NCBI GenBank assembly: GCA_001270045.2
Contig: DF970686.1
Coordinates: forward strand, 688,088 to 752,087
DNA length: 64,000 nt
Origin: Bacteroidales bacterium 6E
Lineage (GTDB): Bacteria; Bacteroidota; Bacteroidia; Bacteroidales; Prolixibacteraceae
Reading direction: 5' to 3'
Position 1 is the stretch's first letter. Every line of letters begins with the position of its first letter. A program made the position numbers and the translations under genes. Positions 54,438 to 64,000 of the stretch are shown one piece after another. Under the pieces are notes generated by a model that was not told the DNA's origin, made no database searches, and was given only the letters and a program-made list of their open reading frames with translations.

Positions 54438-56912
54438 CTAGAAATCCATATCCATTCTACCGCCTCCCTGGTCTCCGCCGTCTCCATTCATTTCTCCTTG
54501 ACCGCGATCCTGTTTGTAGTTGTTAATTTTGTAACTAAGCGTCAGCTGTAATACCTGGGATTCTCTTTTCATTCGGAATTTGTTCGAGAAATTCGGTCCA
54601 TAGGTCATGTTTTCAAATTGTGAAGTTCCGAAAATGTCTCTCAAACTTAGTGTCGCTGAAAGTCTCTTGTCGAAAAACTCCTGCCGATACGAAATGTTCG
54701 AGAAAAACATGCCTTTAGATTCCCCCTGGGCCTGTACTGAAGGGCCTCTATAGAATGCCATCAGCTGGATCCTGCTTTCAGGCGCAAGCCTGAAATTGCC
54801 ATTCATCCTCAGTGAATAGTTATTGCTTTCACGGTCAATGCTTTCTCCATTTAATTCACCTTTGATACGATAATTAAAGTAGCTGACACTGCTGTTCAAC
54901 TGAAACCACTTTGCAATATTGAAATTGCCCATAACCTCAGCACCCAGGGAATGATCGCGATTGATGTTATCAGAGGTCAGATAAACAATCCCATTGTCCC
55001 TGAGTTCCTGAATCATACTGATCAGGTTGTTAGTGGTTCTATAAAAGGTTTCTGCCGAAATGAAAGATTTCCCGAACCTTTGCATGATACCAAGTTCGAA
55101 GGAACTTGTATATTCAGGTTTTAGGGATGGATTCCCTTGCCTGATGGTATACTGGTTCATGTAACTTGGAAATGGATCCAGGTCTCGTCCTGAGGGGCGG
55201 TTTATCCTGCGGCTGTAACTTGTCATTATCTGTGTCGTTTGTGAGGCATCCAAAGATAAATGAGCTGTTGGGAATATATCAAAGCGGTCAATGGTCGCTG
55301 GTTCATCAGCTTTTTCATGTTTGATTTCACGGAAGGTATATTCGCCCCTGAGTCCGGCCATATATTGCACTACACTCATTTTACCACCCAACGTGACATA
55401 TCCTGCATGGATGTCACGCCTGAAATCCATTGAGCTGGAAAAGAGAGGATTGTTGATCCAGGTTGCAGCAACGGGATCATAGTTTGAAAATTCAAAATCT
55501 TCATGCTCCCTATCTAAAGTTGATTGCATACCTGCCTCAAATTTTCCTCCCGATGAAAGAGGGCGAACATAGTCCAGTTTCAAGCGAAATTCGCTTTCAT
55601 CCTCTGTTTCAATTGACTGAATTCTATCAATGAATCCCAGATTACCTTCGTAGTTCGAATTGGTAATATACTCATCCTGATTTTCCTGGTCATCACCGGT
55701 ACTTGCAGAATAATAAATCAATGCATCTAACTTATGAAGTCCTGTTTCATCAAATTTTTGCTGAAAATTCAGGTTTGTACTGAATTGGTTCCCATTTCTT
55801 GCCGACAGGTTATCATTAATCATAAAGGACTCGGTTGTTACCGGGGTGTAATATTCACGGAGTCGTGAAAGGCCATTGTTGTCATTTCCGTATTGTCCGC
55901 CGGTAAGTGAGAGTGTAAGTGTCGCACGGTCTGTAAGGAAGAAATCGGCACCTCCCCTGAGGTTAAATCCCCTGCGTTCAAAGTCTCGTCTTCCTTCCGT
56001 TATGATGAAATTGGTGGTATCGTTCTGAAAAGTCTCTCTTTCTGAAAAAATTTCACCAAATGAGTTGTTCTTGTTCCAGTCAGCCCCAAAGAACAAATTT
56101 GATTTCCGGGTTCGGTAATTAAGGTTAAGGTCGGTTCGGTATTTATTGCCTGTTCCAACCATGGCATTGAGGATCCCGTTAAATCCTGATAGAACGTTTT
56201 TTTTCATCACTACATTGATGATCCCTGCCATTCCATCAGGTTCATATTTGGCTGAAGGGTTAGTTATGATTTCTATGTTTTCGATTGCTGAGGCGGGAAG
56301 TTGCCTCAATGCATCGCTGCCTGAAAGAACACTTGGTTTTCCATCGATAAGCACTGTAAAACTGGATGATCCCCGAAGCGAGACATTACCGTCAATATCA
56401 ACCTCAACCGAAGGTGTATTTTCAAGCACATCGATCGCGGTTCCTCCGGCGGCGTTGATGTCCTGGTCGACATTGATGACCTTTTTGTCGATTTTATATT
56501 CTATCCTCTGTCGGTCGGCAACTACGTTAACATCGCCGATTCTCAGCGAGGAAGCACTTAAGGCTATTTCGCCGATATCAACGACCTGATTGGAAGGTGC
56601 AATTCTGATACCTGACAATGAGCTTTTTTCATATCCTATAAAAATGGCTTCAGCATAATATTCACCAAATCCCAAACCTTCAATATCGAAGTGTCCTTTA
56701 TCATTTGTGATCCCTCCTGTTACAAGAGATGAATCTCTTTTACTGTAAACCGCTATATTGGCATACTCCATCGGGGATTGTGATTCGGCATCCAAAATCA
56801 CTCCTTTGATCCTGCCCGACCTGGCTTCACTTTCATTGGCAACAGGTGCGGGCTGTGACCAGGATAAACTGAACAATATTATAAAACTGGACAGAAATAA
56901 TATCTTCTTCAT
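54438..56912 (-). CDS. TonB-dependent receptor-like outer membrane protein
   Basis: An 824-residue outer membrane protein. A signal peptide (MKKILFLSSFIILFSLSWSQ) is followed by a CarboxypepD_reg-like beta domain (GRIKGVILDAESQSPMEYANI), a plug domain (TAIDVLENTPSVEVDIDGNVSLRG) and a large barrel of the OMP_b-brl_3 type. The C-terminus is a low-complexity tail rich in G, D, Q and M. It does not look like SusC: there is no SusD partner nearby. Ligand unknown. ATG 56912 is preferred over 56930 because it begins the signal peptide. Confidence 0.87.
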   Translation of the reverse strand: MKKILFLSSFIILFSLSWSQPAPVANESEARSGRIKGVILDAESQSPMEYANIAVYSKRDSSLVTGGITNDKGHFDIEGLGFGEYYAEAIFIGYEKSSLSGIRIAPSNQVVDIGEIALSASSLRIGDVNVVADRQRIEYKIDKKVINVDQDINAAGGTAIDVLENTPSVEVDIDGNVSLRGSSSFTVLIDGKPSVLSGSDALRQLPASAIENIEIITNPSAKYEPDGMAGIINVVMKKNVLSGFNGILNAMVGTGNKYRTDLNLNYRTRKSNLFFGADWNKNNSFGEIFSERETFQNDTTNFIITEGRRDFERRGFNLRGGADFFLTDRATLTLSLTGGQYGNDNNGLSRLREYYTPVTTESFMINDNLSARNGNQFSTNLNFQQKFDETGLHKLDALIYYSASTGDDQENQDEYITNSNYEGNLGFIDRIQSIETEDESEFRLKLDYVRPLSSGGKFEAGMQSTLDREHEDFEFSNYDPVAATWINNPLFSSSMDFRRDIHAGYVTLGGKMSVVQYMAGLRGEYTFREIKHEKADEPATIDRFDIFPTAHLSLDASQTTQIMTSYSRRINRPSGRDLDPFPSYMNQYTIRQGNPSLKPEYTSSFELGIMQRFGKSFISAETFYRTTNNLISMIQELRDNGIVYLTSDNINRDHSLGAEVMGNFNIAKWFQLNSSVSYFNYRIKGELNGESIDRESNNYSLRMNGNFRLAPESRIQLMAFYRGPSVQAQGESKGMFFSNISYRQEFFDKRLSATLSLRDIFGTSQFENMTYGPNFSNKFRMKRESQVLQLTLSYKINNYKQDRGQGEMNGDGGDQGGGRMDMDF

Positions 56913-56953
56913 TTGTCTAACTATTTTCACGATTAATTCAACGTATATTAAGA

Positions 56954-56984
56954 CATAAATATCCTAAAATGGTTTAATCGCAAA
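56954..56984 (-). promoter_or_regulatory. Promoter of the TonB-dependent receptor gene
   Basis: On the minus strand TTTG (56981-56984) is separated by exactly 19 bp from TATTTATG (56954-56961), one mismatch from TAnnTTTG. The predicted leader is about 35 nt before ATG 56912. Confidence 0.5.
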
Positions 56985-57178
56985 AATGTTATTTCGTTGT
57001 TAATGTAAGGATTGTTTGAGGATATATTGTTTTAAATAGCTGAAATATAATGCTATAGGGTCATAAACGATGTGAATCTAAGATGCATTTCGAAGAAAAA
57101 GAATTTTACCTTATTTGGAAATTTCCGATGGACAACAGGCAAATTGCGGTATTTGAACCTGACTTATAAAATATTTCA

Positions 57179-57889
57179 TCAATAAGTTTTGCCTTTTCCA
57201 TCGGTCATGGGTACAAATCGTACCGGCATGACACTTTTTTGCCGGATTTTTCCTTTTTGTTTTTCAAGAAGGTAGAGATATTGTACACTGTTTTGCAATC
57301 CAACCGGAATGATCATTCTGCCACCCTCGGCCAGCTGTTCCTTAAGTTTCGGGGGAACAGAAGCCGGAGAGCAGGTAACGAGAATGGCATCGAAAGGTGC
57401 ATGTTCTTCCCATCCTTCATAACCATCACCTGTTTTTAGATTGATTTTTTTGTATCCTAGATTTTCAAGAATGATCCTGGCCCTGTCAGCCAATATTTCG
57501 TTGACCTCAATAGAAAAGACTTCGACATCCATTTCAGCCAGTATCGCTGCCTGATACCCCGATCCAGTGCCGATTTCGAGAACTTTTTCATTTGGCCTGA
57601 CCTGAAGCACCTCTGTCATGTATGCGACAATATATGGTTGCGATATGGTTTGTCCCTCCCCGATGGGTATGGGCTGGTCAGCATATGAATATCTTCGGTA
57701 TTCTAAAGGCACAAAAGCATCCCTCGGAACATTGCTGAACGCCTCAAGGACTTTTGAATCTGAGATTCCCCTATACTCAAGCTGGAGCCTTACCATTTCC
57801 TCCCGCTGGCGGAGGTATGGATCCTGCGGGTTCTTGCTTTCCGTTGTATTGAATAGTGCTGCCATTAACATGAAAATAACAAATGCCAT
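57179..57889 (-). CDS. pcm: Protein-L-isoaspartate O-methyltransferase, apparently exported
   Basis: A 236-residue SAM-dependent methyltransferase repairing isoaspartyl residues. Motifs EGQTISQPYIVAYMTEVL, VLEIGTGSGYQAAILAEM and FDAILVTCSPASVPP are diagnostic. The first 18 residues (MAFVIFMLMAALFNTTES) are hydrophobic like a signal peptide, so this form may act in the periplasm or be membrane-attached, unlike the cytosolic E. coli enzyme. Confidence 0.92.
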   Translation of the reverse strand: MAFVIFMLMAALFNTTESKNPQDPYLRQREEMVRLQLEYRGISDSKVLEAFSNVPRDAFVPLEYRRYSYADQPIPIGEGQTISQPYIVAYMTEVLQVRPNEKVLEIGTGSGYQAAILAEMDVEVFSIEVNEILADRARIILENLGYKKINLKTGDGYEGWEEHAPFDAILVTCSPASVPPKLKEQLAEGGRMIIPVGLQNSVQYLYLLEKQKGKIRQKSVMPVRFVPMTDGKGKTY

Positions 57890-58060
57890 ACCTTGTTCTT
57901 TTTCTTTCCAATGATAGATACGTTTGTTAAGCCCTTAAAGTTAGGTGTTTAGGTTTTATTTCCCGGTCTTTTGGTATCCTGTTGGCCAGGGTTGATCGTT
58001 AAGGGTGATCTAATTCTTAAATATTTCAAATCCAGCGAATAACAGGTGTTATGGATATAT

Positions 58061-58068
58061 TACATTTG
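58061..58068 (+). promoter_or_regulatory. -7 box of the coiled-coil lipoprotein gene
   Basis: TACATTTG matches TAnnTTTG, 34 bp before the ATG at 58103. It lies downstream of the frame's first possible ATG (58046), arguing for the shorter protein. Confidence 0.5.
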
Positions 58069-58102
58069 CATCGGATATTTTAATCAATACAGGGTTAATA
58101 CA

Positions 58103-58978
58103 ATGAAAAAATTAGTTATTCTGATTGCATTTACAGGATTGTTTGCCTGCCAGCAACAAAAAAATGAAATAAGCCGCCTGGGTATGGTCAGGGATAGCCT
58201 GACTGCTGTCACTTCCGAGAAGGACCAGGCCATTCTGGATTTTCTGACGGCCTTCAATGAGATTCAGGAAAATCTTGATTCAATCAAGACACTGGAAAAG
58301 ATGATCACGGTTGCCAGTGAGCAACCGGGAGAACTGAAGGGAGACCGGAAGCAGAAAATTCTGGAAGATATTGCCTTGTTGAATCAATTGATCCAGAAGA
58401 ATAAGGAGCTAAATGCGTCCTTGCAAAGGAAGTTGAATTCCGCGAATTCGAAAGTTGGAGAGTTGCAGGGTATGGTTAGCGAATTCGAAAGGATGGTTGC
58501 AAACCTGAATACTCAGGTTGAGCAGAAGAACATTGAGATTGCACAACTTACACAAAATGTGGAAAGTCTGAACCTGGATGTGAGCATGCTTTCCCAACAG
58601 GTGCAGGAAGTTACACGTACTGTTGAAGAAAAAACCCGTATCATTGAAGACCAAACTGTGGCAATGAATAAGGTGTATTACGCCATGGGTACCGTACGCG
58701 AACTTACCGACAATAATGTACTTGAAAAGTCGGGTGGCGTTTTAGGGGTAGGCAGGACTTTGAAGATCAGGAAGGATTTTAACCGTGACTATTTTACCAC
58801 TGCCGATATGAGAGGATTTACTTTTCTTCCACTAATGGCAAAAAAGGCAAAAATCATTTCGGTTCATCCTTCTGAATCGTTTACGATTTCGGGTGAAAAA
58901 ACTGCAGACACCTTATATATAAATAACCCTCAGGAATTTTGGAAAGCTTCAAAATATCTTCTGATAGTAATTGATTAA
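58103..58978 (+). CDS. Coiled-coil lipoprotein
   Basis: A 291-residue protein with a lipoprotein signal (MKKLVILIAFTGLFAC, lipid-modified cysteine at residue 16). Residues about 25-210 are heptad-rich and rich in Q, N, E and K, as in a long coiled coil (ELNASLQRKLNSANSKVGELQG and following). A compact C-terminal beta-like domain of about 80 residues contains GVLGVGRTLKI and ITVHPS-like strands. I know no function. It converges on the dihydroorotase gene with a 5-bp gap. Confidence 0.8.
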   Translation: MKKLVILIAFTGLFACQQQKNEISRLGMVRDSLTAVTSEKDQAILDFLTAFNEIQENLDSIKTLEKMITVASEQPGELKGDRKQKILEDIALLNQLIQKNKELNASLQRKLNSANSKVGELQGMVSEFERMVANLNTQVEQKNIEIAQLTQNVESLNLDVSMLSQQVQEVTRTVEEKTRIIEDQTVAMNKVYYAMGTVRELTDNNVLEKSGGVLGVGRTLKIRKDFNRDYFTTADMRGFTFLPLMAKKAKIISVHPSESFTISGEKTADTLYINNPQEFWKASKYLLIVID

Positions 58979-58983
58979 AGAAG

Positions 58984-60327
58984 TCAGGCATCAAACAAAA
59001 GTCTCTGGCCCCGACTCTCATCAATGATCTCGCCCTGATGCCATACCAGGTTGCCATTAACAAAGGTTTGTGTAACCTGGTGTGTGAAAACATTGCCCTC
59101 GAAAGGCGACCATCCACATTTATATAGGATATTCTCTTGAGAGACTGTCCATGTTTTTTCAGGATCAACCAGCACCAGGTCGGCAAAATATCCTTCACGG
59201 ATGTACCCCCGACGAGAGATTCTGAATAGATCGGCAGGGGCATGACTCATTTTCTCCACCACCTTTTCGACAGGAAAAACTCCTTTTCTGCTTAGCTCGA
59301 GCATGGTAACCAATGAGTGTTGTACCAAAGGACCCCCTGATGGCGATTTGAAATAGGTATTGTTTTTTTCCTCCAGGGTGTGTGGTGCATGATCGGTCGC
59401 TACCACGTCAATCTTTCCTGACAAAACCGCATCACGCAATGCTGCCCTGTCCTCGGTGGTCTTTATCGAAGGATTCCATTTGATACGATTGCCAAGGGAA
59501 ATGTAATCATGCTCGTCGAACCACAAATGGTGCACACAAACTTCAGCGGTTATACGTTTAGACCTAACCTTGCCTGGAGAAAAAAGACTCATTTCCCTTG
59601 CAGTCGACAGGTGTAGAACATGTAGTCTGGAATGATATTTTGAAGCCAGTTCGACAGCCCTTGAAGATGACTTGTAACAAGCTTCGTCGTTTCTGATATA
59701 TGCATGCCTTGATGGAGGAACGTTTTCCCCATATCTGTTTCTGGCTATTTCTATCCTTTCCCGAATGGTGGTTTCATCTTCACAATGTGTGGCAACCAGG
59801 GTTGGGGCATGCCTGAAGATCTCGGATAAGGCAACATCATCGTCAACCAGCATATTGCCAGTAGACGAACCCATGAAAACCTTGATCCCACAAACCTTCG
59901 ATGGATCTGTTTTTAGAACTTCATCAAGATTGTTGTTGGTGGCGCCCATATAAAAAGAGTAATTGCACAAGGAAACCATTGAAGCCCTAGTATATTTCTC
60001 TTCCAGTAGATCCTGCGTGACTGTCTGTGGCACTGTATTGGGCATTTCCATATACGAAGTAATTCCTCCAGCCGCTGCCGCCCTGCTTTCACTGGCAATG
60101 TCACCTTTATGGGTCAGTCCTGGTTCCCTGAAATGCACCTGGTCATCAATAACACCAGGAATCAGATATAATCCTTTGGCATCCACAATCTGGACTCCAC
60201 TCAGGTTGAGTGTGTCGGGCAATACATGGGGATATATTTTCTCGATCAACTCCCCGTCAATCAGCACACTTCCCTGAAATTTCAGTCCTTCATTAATAAT
60301 TGTTGCATCTTTGATAAGCCTTTTCAT
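58984..60327 (-). CDS. pyrC: Dihydroorotase (type I-like amidohydrolase)
   Basis: A 447-residue amidohydrolase, the third step of pyrimidine synthesis. The metal-site region reads GVIDDQVHFREPGLTHKGD, with Q where most relatives have the first histidine of HxH. Other ligands are seen: lysine in IKVFMGSSTG, histidines in VATHCEDE and LHVLHLSTA, and aspartate in VATDHAPHT. The MEMPNT motif supports dihydroorotase over allantoinase or hydantoinase. The N-terminal ATG at 60327 fits. Confidence 0.87.
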   Translation of the reverse strand: MKRLIKDATIINEGLKFQGSVLIDGELIEKIYPHVLPDTLNLSGVQIVDAKGLYLIPGVIDDQVHFREPGLTHKGDIASESRAAAAGGITSYMEMPNTVPQTVTQDLLEEKYTRASMVSLCNYSFYMGATNNNLDEVLKTDPSKVCGIKVFMGSSTGNMLVDDDVALSEIFRHAPTLVATHCEDETTIRERIEIARNRYGENVPPSRHAYIRNDEACYKSSSRAVELASKYHSRLHVLHLSTAREMSLFSPGKVRSKRITAEVCVHHLWFDEHDYISLGNRIKWNPSIKTTEDRAALRDAVLSGKIDVVATDHAPHTLEEKNNTYFKSPSGGPLVQHSLVTMLELSRKGVFPVEKVVEKMSHAPADLFRISRRGYIREGYFADLVLVDPEKTWTVSQENILYKCGWSPFEGNVFTHQVTQTFVNGNLVWHQGEIIDESRGQRLLFDA

Positions 60328-60506
60328 GATTATGCCTTTTATACAAATTTACTTTTTTCTGGTATGCCGGAGATGGCATTCCTGAAAAATCAAACACAAT
60401 TATTACAGGTACCGGTCTTCCCTGTACTGTAATTTGCGGGTATAAGATTTTAAGGATATGGATTTGGGTATTTCGTGCCAGAAAAGAATCTGTCAGGGGA
60501 TTTAAT

Positions 60507-61241
60507 CTACCTGGCCTTGTTATAGCTCTTGAAAAAGCTGCGAAGTTTCATTTTCATTACTCCCCATAAAGCTTCGTTGAAAATACCACCACTCATTTTT
60601 GAGGTCCCTTCGCGACGGTCTGTAAAAATGATGGGGACCTCTACTATATTGAATCCCATTTTAAAAACGGTGAATTTCATTTCGATTTGGAAGCCATATC
60701 CTTTTAAACGGATTTGCTCAAATGGGATCGATTCCAGAACAATTCTTCTGTAACACTTAAAACCTGCGGTTGTGTCCATGACTTTCATCCCCGTGACAAG
60801 TCTTACATATACAGACGCAAAATATGACATTAGGACGCGTCCAAGAGGCCAGTTTATTACATTAATGCCAGAAATATACCTGGAACCAATGGCAAGATCA
60901 GCCCCATTCATTGCAGCGGCATATAATTTTTCCAGATCATTGGGGTCGTGTGAGAAATCGCAATCCATTTCGAAAATGAAATCATATGAATGATCGATCG
61001 CCCATCTGAACCCGGTGATGTATGCAGTACCCAATCCGAGCTTCCCCTTGCGTTGAACCATATGAAGTTTGTCGGGAAATTCAGCTTGCAGACGTTTTAC
61101 GATATCCGCCGTTCCATCAGGAGAGTTGTCATCAATGATTAATAGGTGAAACTCGGTTTCAAGGGAAAACACCTTCCTGACCATCTTTTCGACGTTTTCC
61201 TTTTCATTATACGTGGGTATGATTACCAGATTCTTCGTCAC
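60507..61241 (-). CDS. Polyprenol monophosphomannose synthase-like GT2 glycosyltransferase
   Basis: A 244-residue GT2 enzyme of the DPM1 type that should transfer mannose (or another hexose) from a nucleotide sugar to polyprenyl phosphate. NLVIIPTYNEKENVEKMV, LLIIDDNSPDGTADIV, the DCDFSHDPND metal motif, GSRYISG and DTTAGFKCYRR are present. No membrane helices follow the catalytic domain. I use GTG at 61241, placing TKNLVIIP directly at the start; the frame runs on to 61334 but the extra residues (rich in C, R, K) do not look like the family. Confidence 0.87.
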   Translation of the reverse strand: MTKNLVIIPTYNEKENVEKMVRKVFSLETEFHLLIIDDNSPDGTADIVKRLQAEFPDKLHMVQRKGKLGLGTAYITGFRWAIDHSYDFIFEMDCDFSHDPNDLEKLYAAAMNGADLAIGSRYISGINVINWPLGRVLMSYFASVYVRLVTGMKVMDTTAGFKCYRRIVLESIPFEQIRLKGYGFQIEMKFTVFKMGFNIVEVPIIFTDRREGTSKMSGGIFNEALWGVMKMKLRSFFKSYNKAR

Positions 61242-61934
61242 GACATTAAATTTTGAGTAAGCGAATGTACACTTTTTTAAACAGATTGGCCTTAAGCAAC
61301 GGTTTTTAAGTAGCCTGTATGGGTTATATAACAATCTTTAAATGCCATGATATTTCAATTATAGATAGTATGGTTACATAAAACCGGCATATTTGATTTC
61401 AGGGTATGACACCATACATTGGCATGAGATCTTTAACCCCTACATATATTATTGTATCTTAATTTTAGGGGTAAGATCCAAATATTGAGCAGGTTGAAAT
61501 CGTACTTTTTTTCATGTGGCAAGTATGTTTGAATTGGAGAATAATGACAGAGTGAGTCAAACATGCTTCTGCTACAGCCGTAATGCGTTAATATTCAGCA
61601 TATAATAGCACTAGGCGTGGGTATATACAATATTGGAGCTGGTTTATTCACTACACTTATGAACATCCGGATATTAATAACGACAATTTTCATCTCAAAT
61701 CCATTTTCATGTCCAGGCATTGTTGTTTTAAAAAGATAGTTTATTAAAAGCATTGTTAATCTGTATCTTAAGCGTGATGTGGGATTCATGACATGTTTAA
61801 GTGGATGAAAATGTAACCTGAATGTTAATTCAGCGTAAAAGAAAATCTTGCTGTTATTTTAAAATTTTTGAGCGCTGATGTTCACGACTTTAAAGACTTT
61901 TGCGGAGAAAGGCCTCAATTTTTTTCATAACCGG
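61242..61934. other. Long AT-rich non-coding region before the rRNA operon
   Basis: About 700 bp with no frame that resembles a protein and no structure I recognise. Short frames on the minus strand lack plausible starts or composition. It probably separates the rRNA operon from the upstream transcription unit. Confidence 0.5.
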
Positions 61935-61965
61935 TTTGCAGGAATAAAAAGCTTGACTACTTTTG
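61935..61965 (+). promoter_or_regulatory. rRNA operon promoter P1
   Basis: TTTG (61935-61938) lies exactly 19 bp before TACTTTTG (61958-61965), a perfect Bacteroidota promoter. The following CAGCCGC is the kind of start region seen at stable RNA genes in this phylum. Confidence 0.75.
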
Positions 61966-62084
61966 CAGCCGCGAAAGCGAAGTTCTAGAGGTAATGAATA
62001 TGCAAGGCTAAAGGCTTGGGATGATATGGGGATGAGAGATGACCTGGATGTTTCAAGTTTTTTGAAAAAAAAGTTTCAAATAGT

Positions 62085-62115
62085 TTTGTGGGTTTAAAAA
62101 TAGTTTCTACTTTTG
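62085..62115 (+). promoter_or_regulatory. rRNA operon promoter P2
   Basis: TTTG (62085-62088) lies exactly 19 bp before TACTTTTG (62108-62115). The same TTTG is the end of TAGTTTTG (62081-62088), itself a possible -7 box with a poorly spaced TTTG upstream (62061-62064). Confidence 0.7.
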
Positions 62116-62376
62116 TCGACCCGAAACAAACGGAAGGGTTCAGGCCTGGAAGGGAGGATGAGGGGAAGACGGAGTGGGGGCGTCCTTGGAAGGAGAGCTG
62201 AAGCGCCGGGGGGTTGATCGGGGTGATGTGAATCACTGGGTTGATCCGGGAAAAAGAGAAGAAAGAGTTCTAAAGAAATAATGAAGCACAAAGAAGCAAG
62301 GTAAAACGAAAACCTTGAAAACGAAGATTCACTAGAGAAGTAGATCTGAGCGAAAGATATATAAACTTTTTGAATT
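62116..62376 (+). other. rRNA leader
   Basis: Transcribed leader between P2 and 16S rRNA. The first half is purine- and G-rich, unlike the surrounding AT-rich DNA; the second half includes GAGTTCTAAAGAAAT, which might be antitermination-related. No gene is seen. Confidence 0.55.
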
Positions 62377-63894
<1,518 letters not shown>

Positions 63895-64000
63895 GGAGCG
63901 CAGGTTTACGCAACTCTGGTGGGAAAGTCTTTGAGGGATAGGTTTAGTTTTACTTGCTTTTTTTAAAAATATGAATGCTGAGAGCGAGACACTCGAATGA
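63895..64000 (+). other. Start of the 16S-23S spacer
   Basis: The window ends 106 bp into the spacer. No tRNA is visible in this part. Confidence 0.7.

Noticed and set aside
60402..60433. Inverted repeat ATTACAG...CTGTAAT between the DPM1-like gene and pyrC
   Set aside because: The stem has a bulge and no clean T run, so I could not support it as a terminator.
61595..61789. A 64-codon minus-strand frame in the spacer before the rRNA operon
   Set aside because: No plausible promoter, domain or signal sequence; composition fits random AT-rich DNA.
61985..62291. Overlapping minus-strand open frames in the rRNA leader
   Set aside because: They lie across the predicted rRNA promoter and leader, have unusual composition and show no family features.

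Overview
The window is chromosomal DNA from a member of the Bacteroidota, probably of the Bacteroidales/Marinilabiliales type. The support is a complete 16S rRNA gene at the right edge, -7 boxes of the Bacteroidota form TAnnTTTG, almost no Shine-Dalgarno sequences, and family signatures such as an FtsL-like protein with a PASTA-bearing FtsI, a DUF4922 protein, Tat-exported Gfo/Idh oxidoreductases and an OMP_b-brl_3 type TonB-dependent receptor. I cannot place it to genus by eye.

Layout. 0.4-1.2 kb: a carotenoid ketolase. 1.2-5.1 kb (minus): a putative peptidoglycan-glycan locus of a GHL10/DigH-like hydrolase, a DUF4922 GalT/HIT-like protein and a SpoIID/LytB protein. 5.4-14.5 kb (plus): HAD phosphatase, cupin, nadB, nadC, coaX, an outer membrane protein, a TPR protein, lptC and a CNNM/CBS membrane protein. 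14.7-16.9 kb: a PpiD-like foldase, then facing terminators. 17.2-34.1 kb (minus): an unbroken division/cell-wall (dcw) operon mraZ-rsmH-ftsL-ftsI-murE-mraY-murD-ftsW-murG-murC-ftsQ-ftsA-ftsZ1-ftsZ2-yqeY, preceded by a four-unit MraZ-box array overlapping its promoter. 34.5-36.3 kb: an acyltransferase pair resembling glycine/ornithine-lipid synthases. 36.3-38.7 kb (minus): a SPOR protein and a divergent PurF-like enzyme. 38.9-47.9 kb: small redox/metal proteins, YjjX, GNAT, a ferritin-like/VIT1 fusion, a U32 (RlhA-like) protein, an AlbA_2 protein and mfd. 48-61.2 kb: small membrane and secreted proteins, two tandem Gfo/Idh oxidoreductases, a peroxiredoxin, a TonB-dependent receptor, an exported PCMT, a coiled-coil lipoprotein, a dihydroorotase and a DPM1-like glycosyltransferase. 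61.2-62.4 kb is non-coding and carries tandem rRNA promoters, followed by 16S rRNA.

The most unusual point is the tandem pair of FtsZ genes. Both keep the GTPase and T7-loop residues. The second (ftsZ2) has the usual C-terminal FtsA-binding type peptide. The first (ftsZ1) lacks it and ends in a basic, aromatic amphipathic segment with an acidic tail closely resembling the C-terminus of FtsA, encoded immediately upstream. This suggests an FtsZ that may bind the membrane directly beside a conventional FtsZ. A second candidate system is the GHL10-DUF4922-SpoIID cassette, two of whose families have relatives acting on peptide-free (denuded) peptidoglycan glycans.
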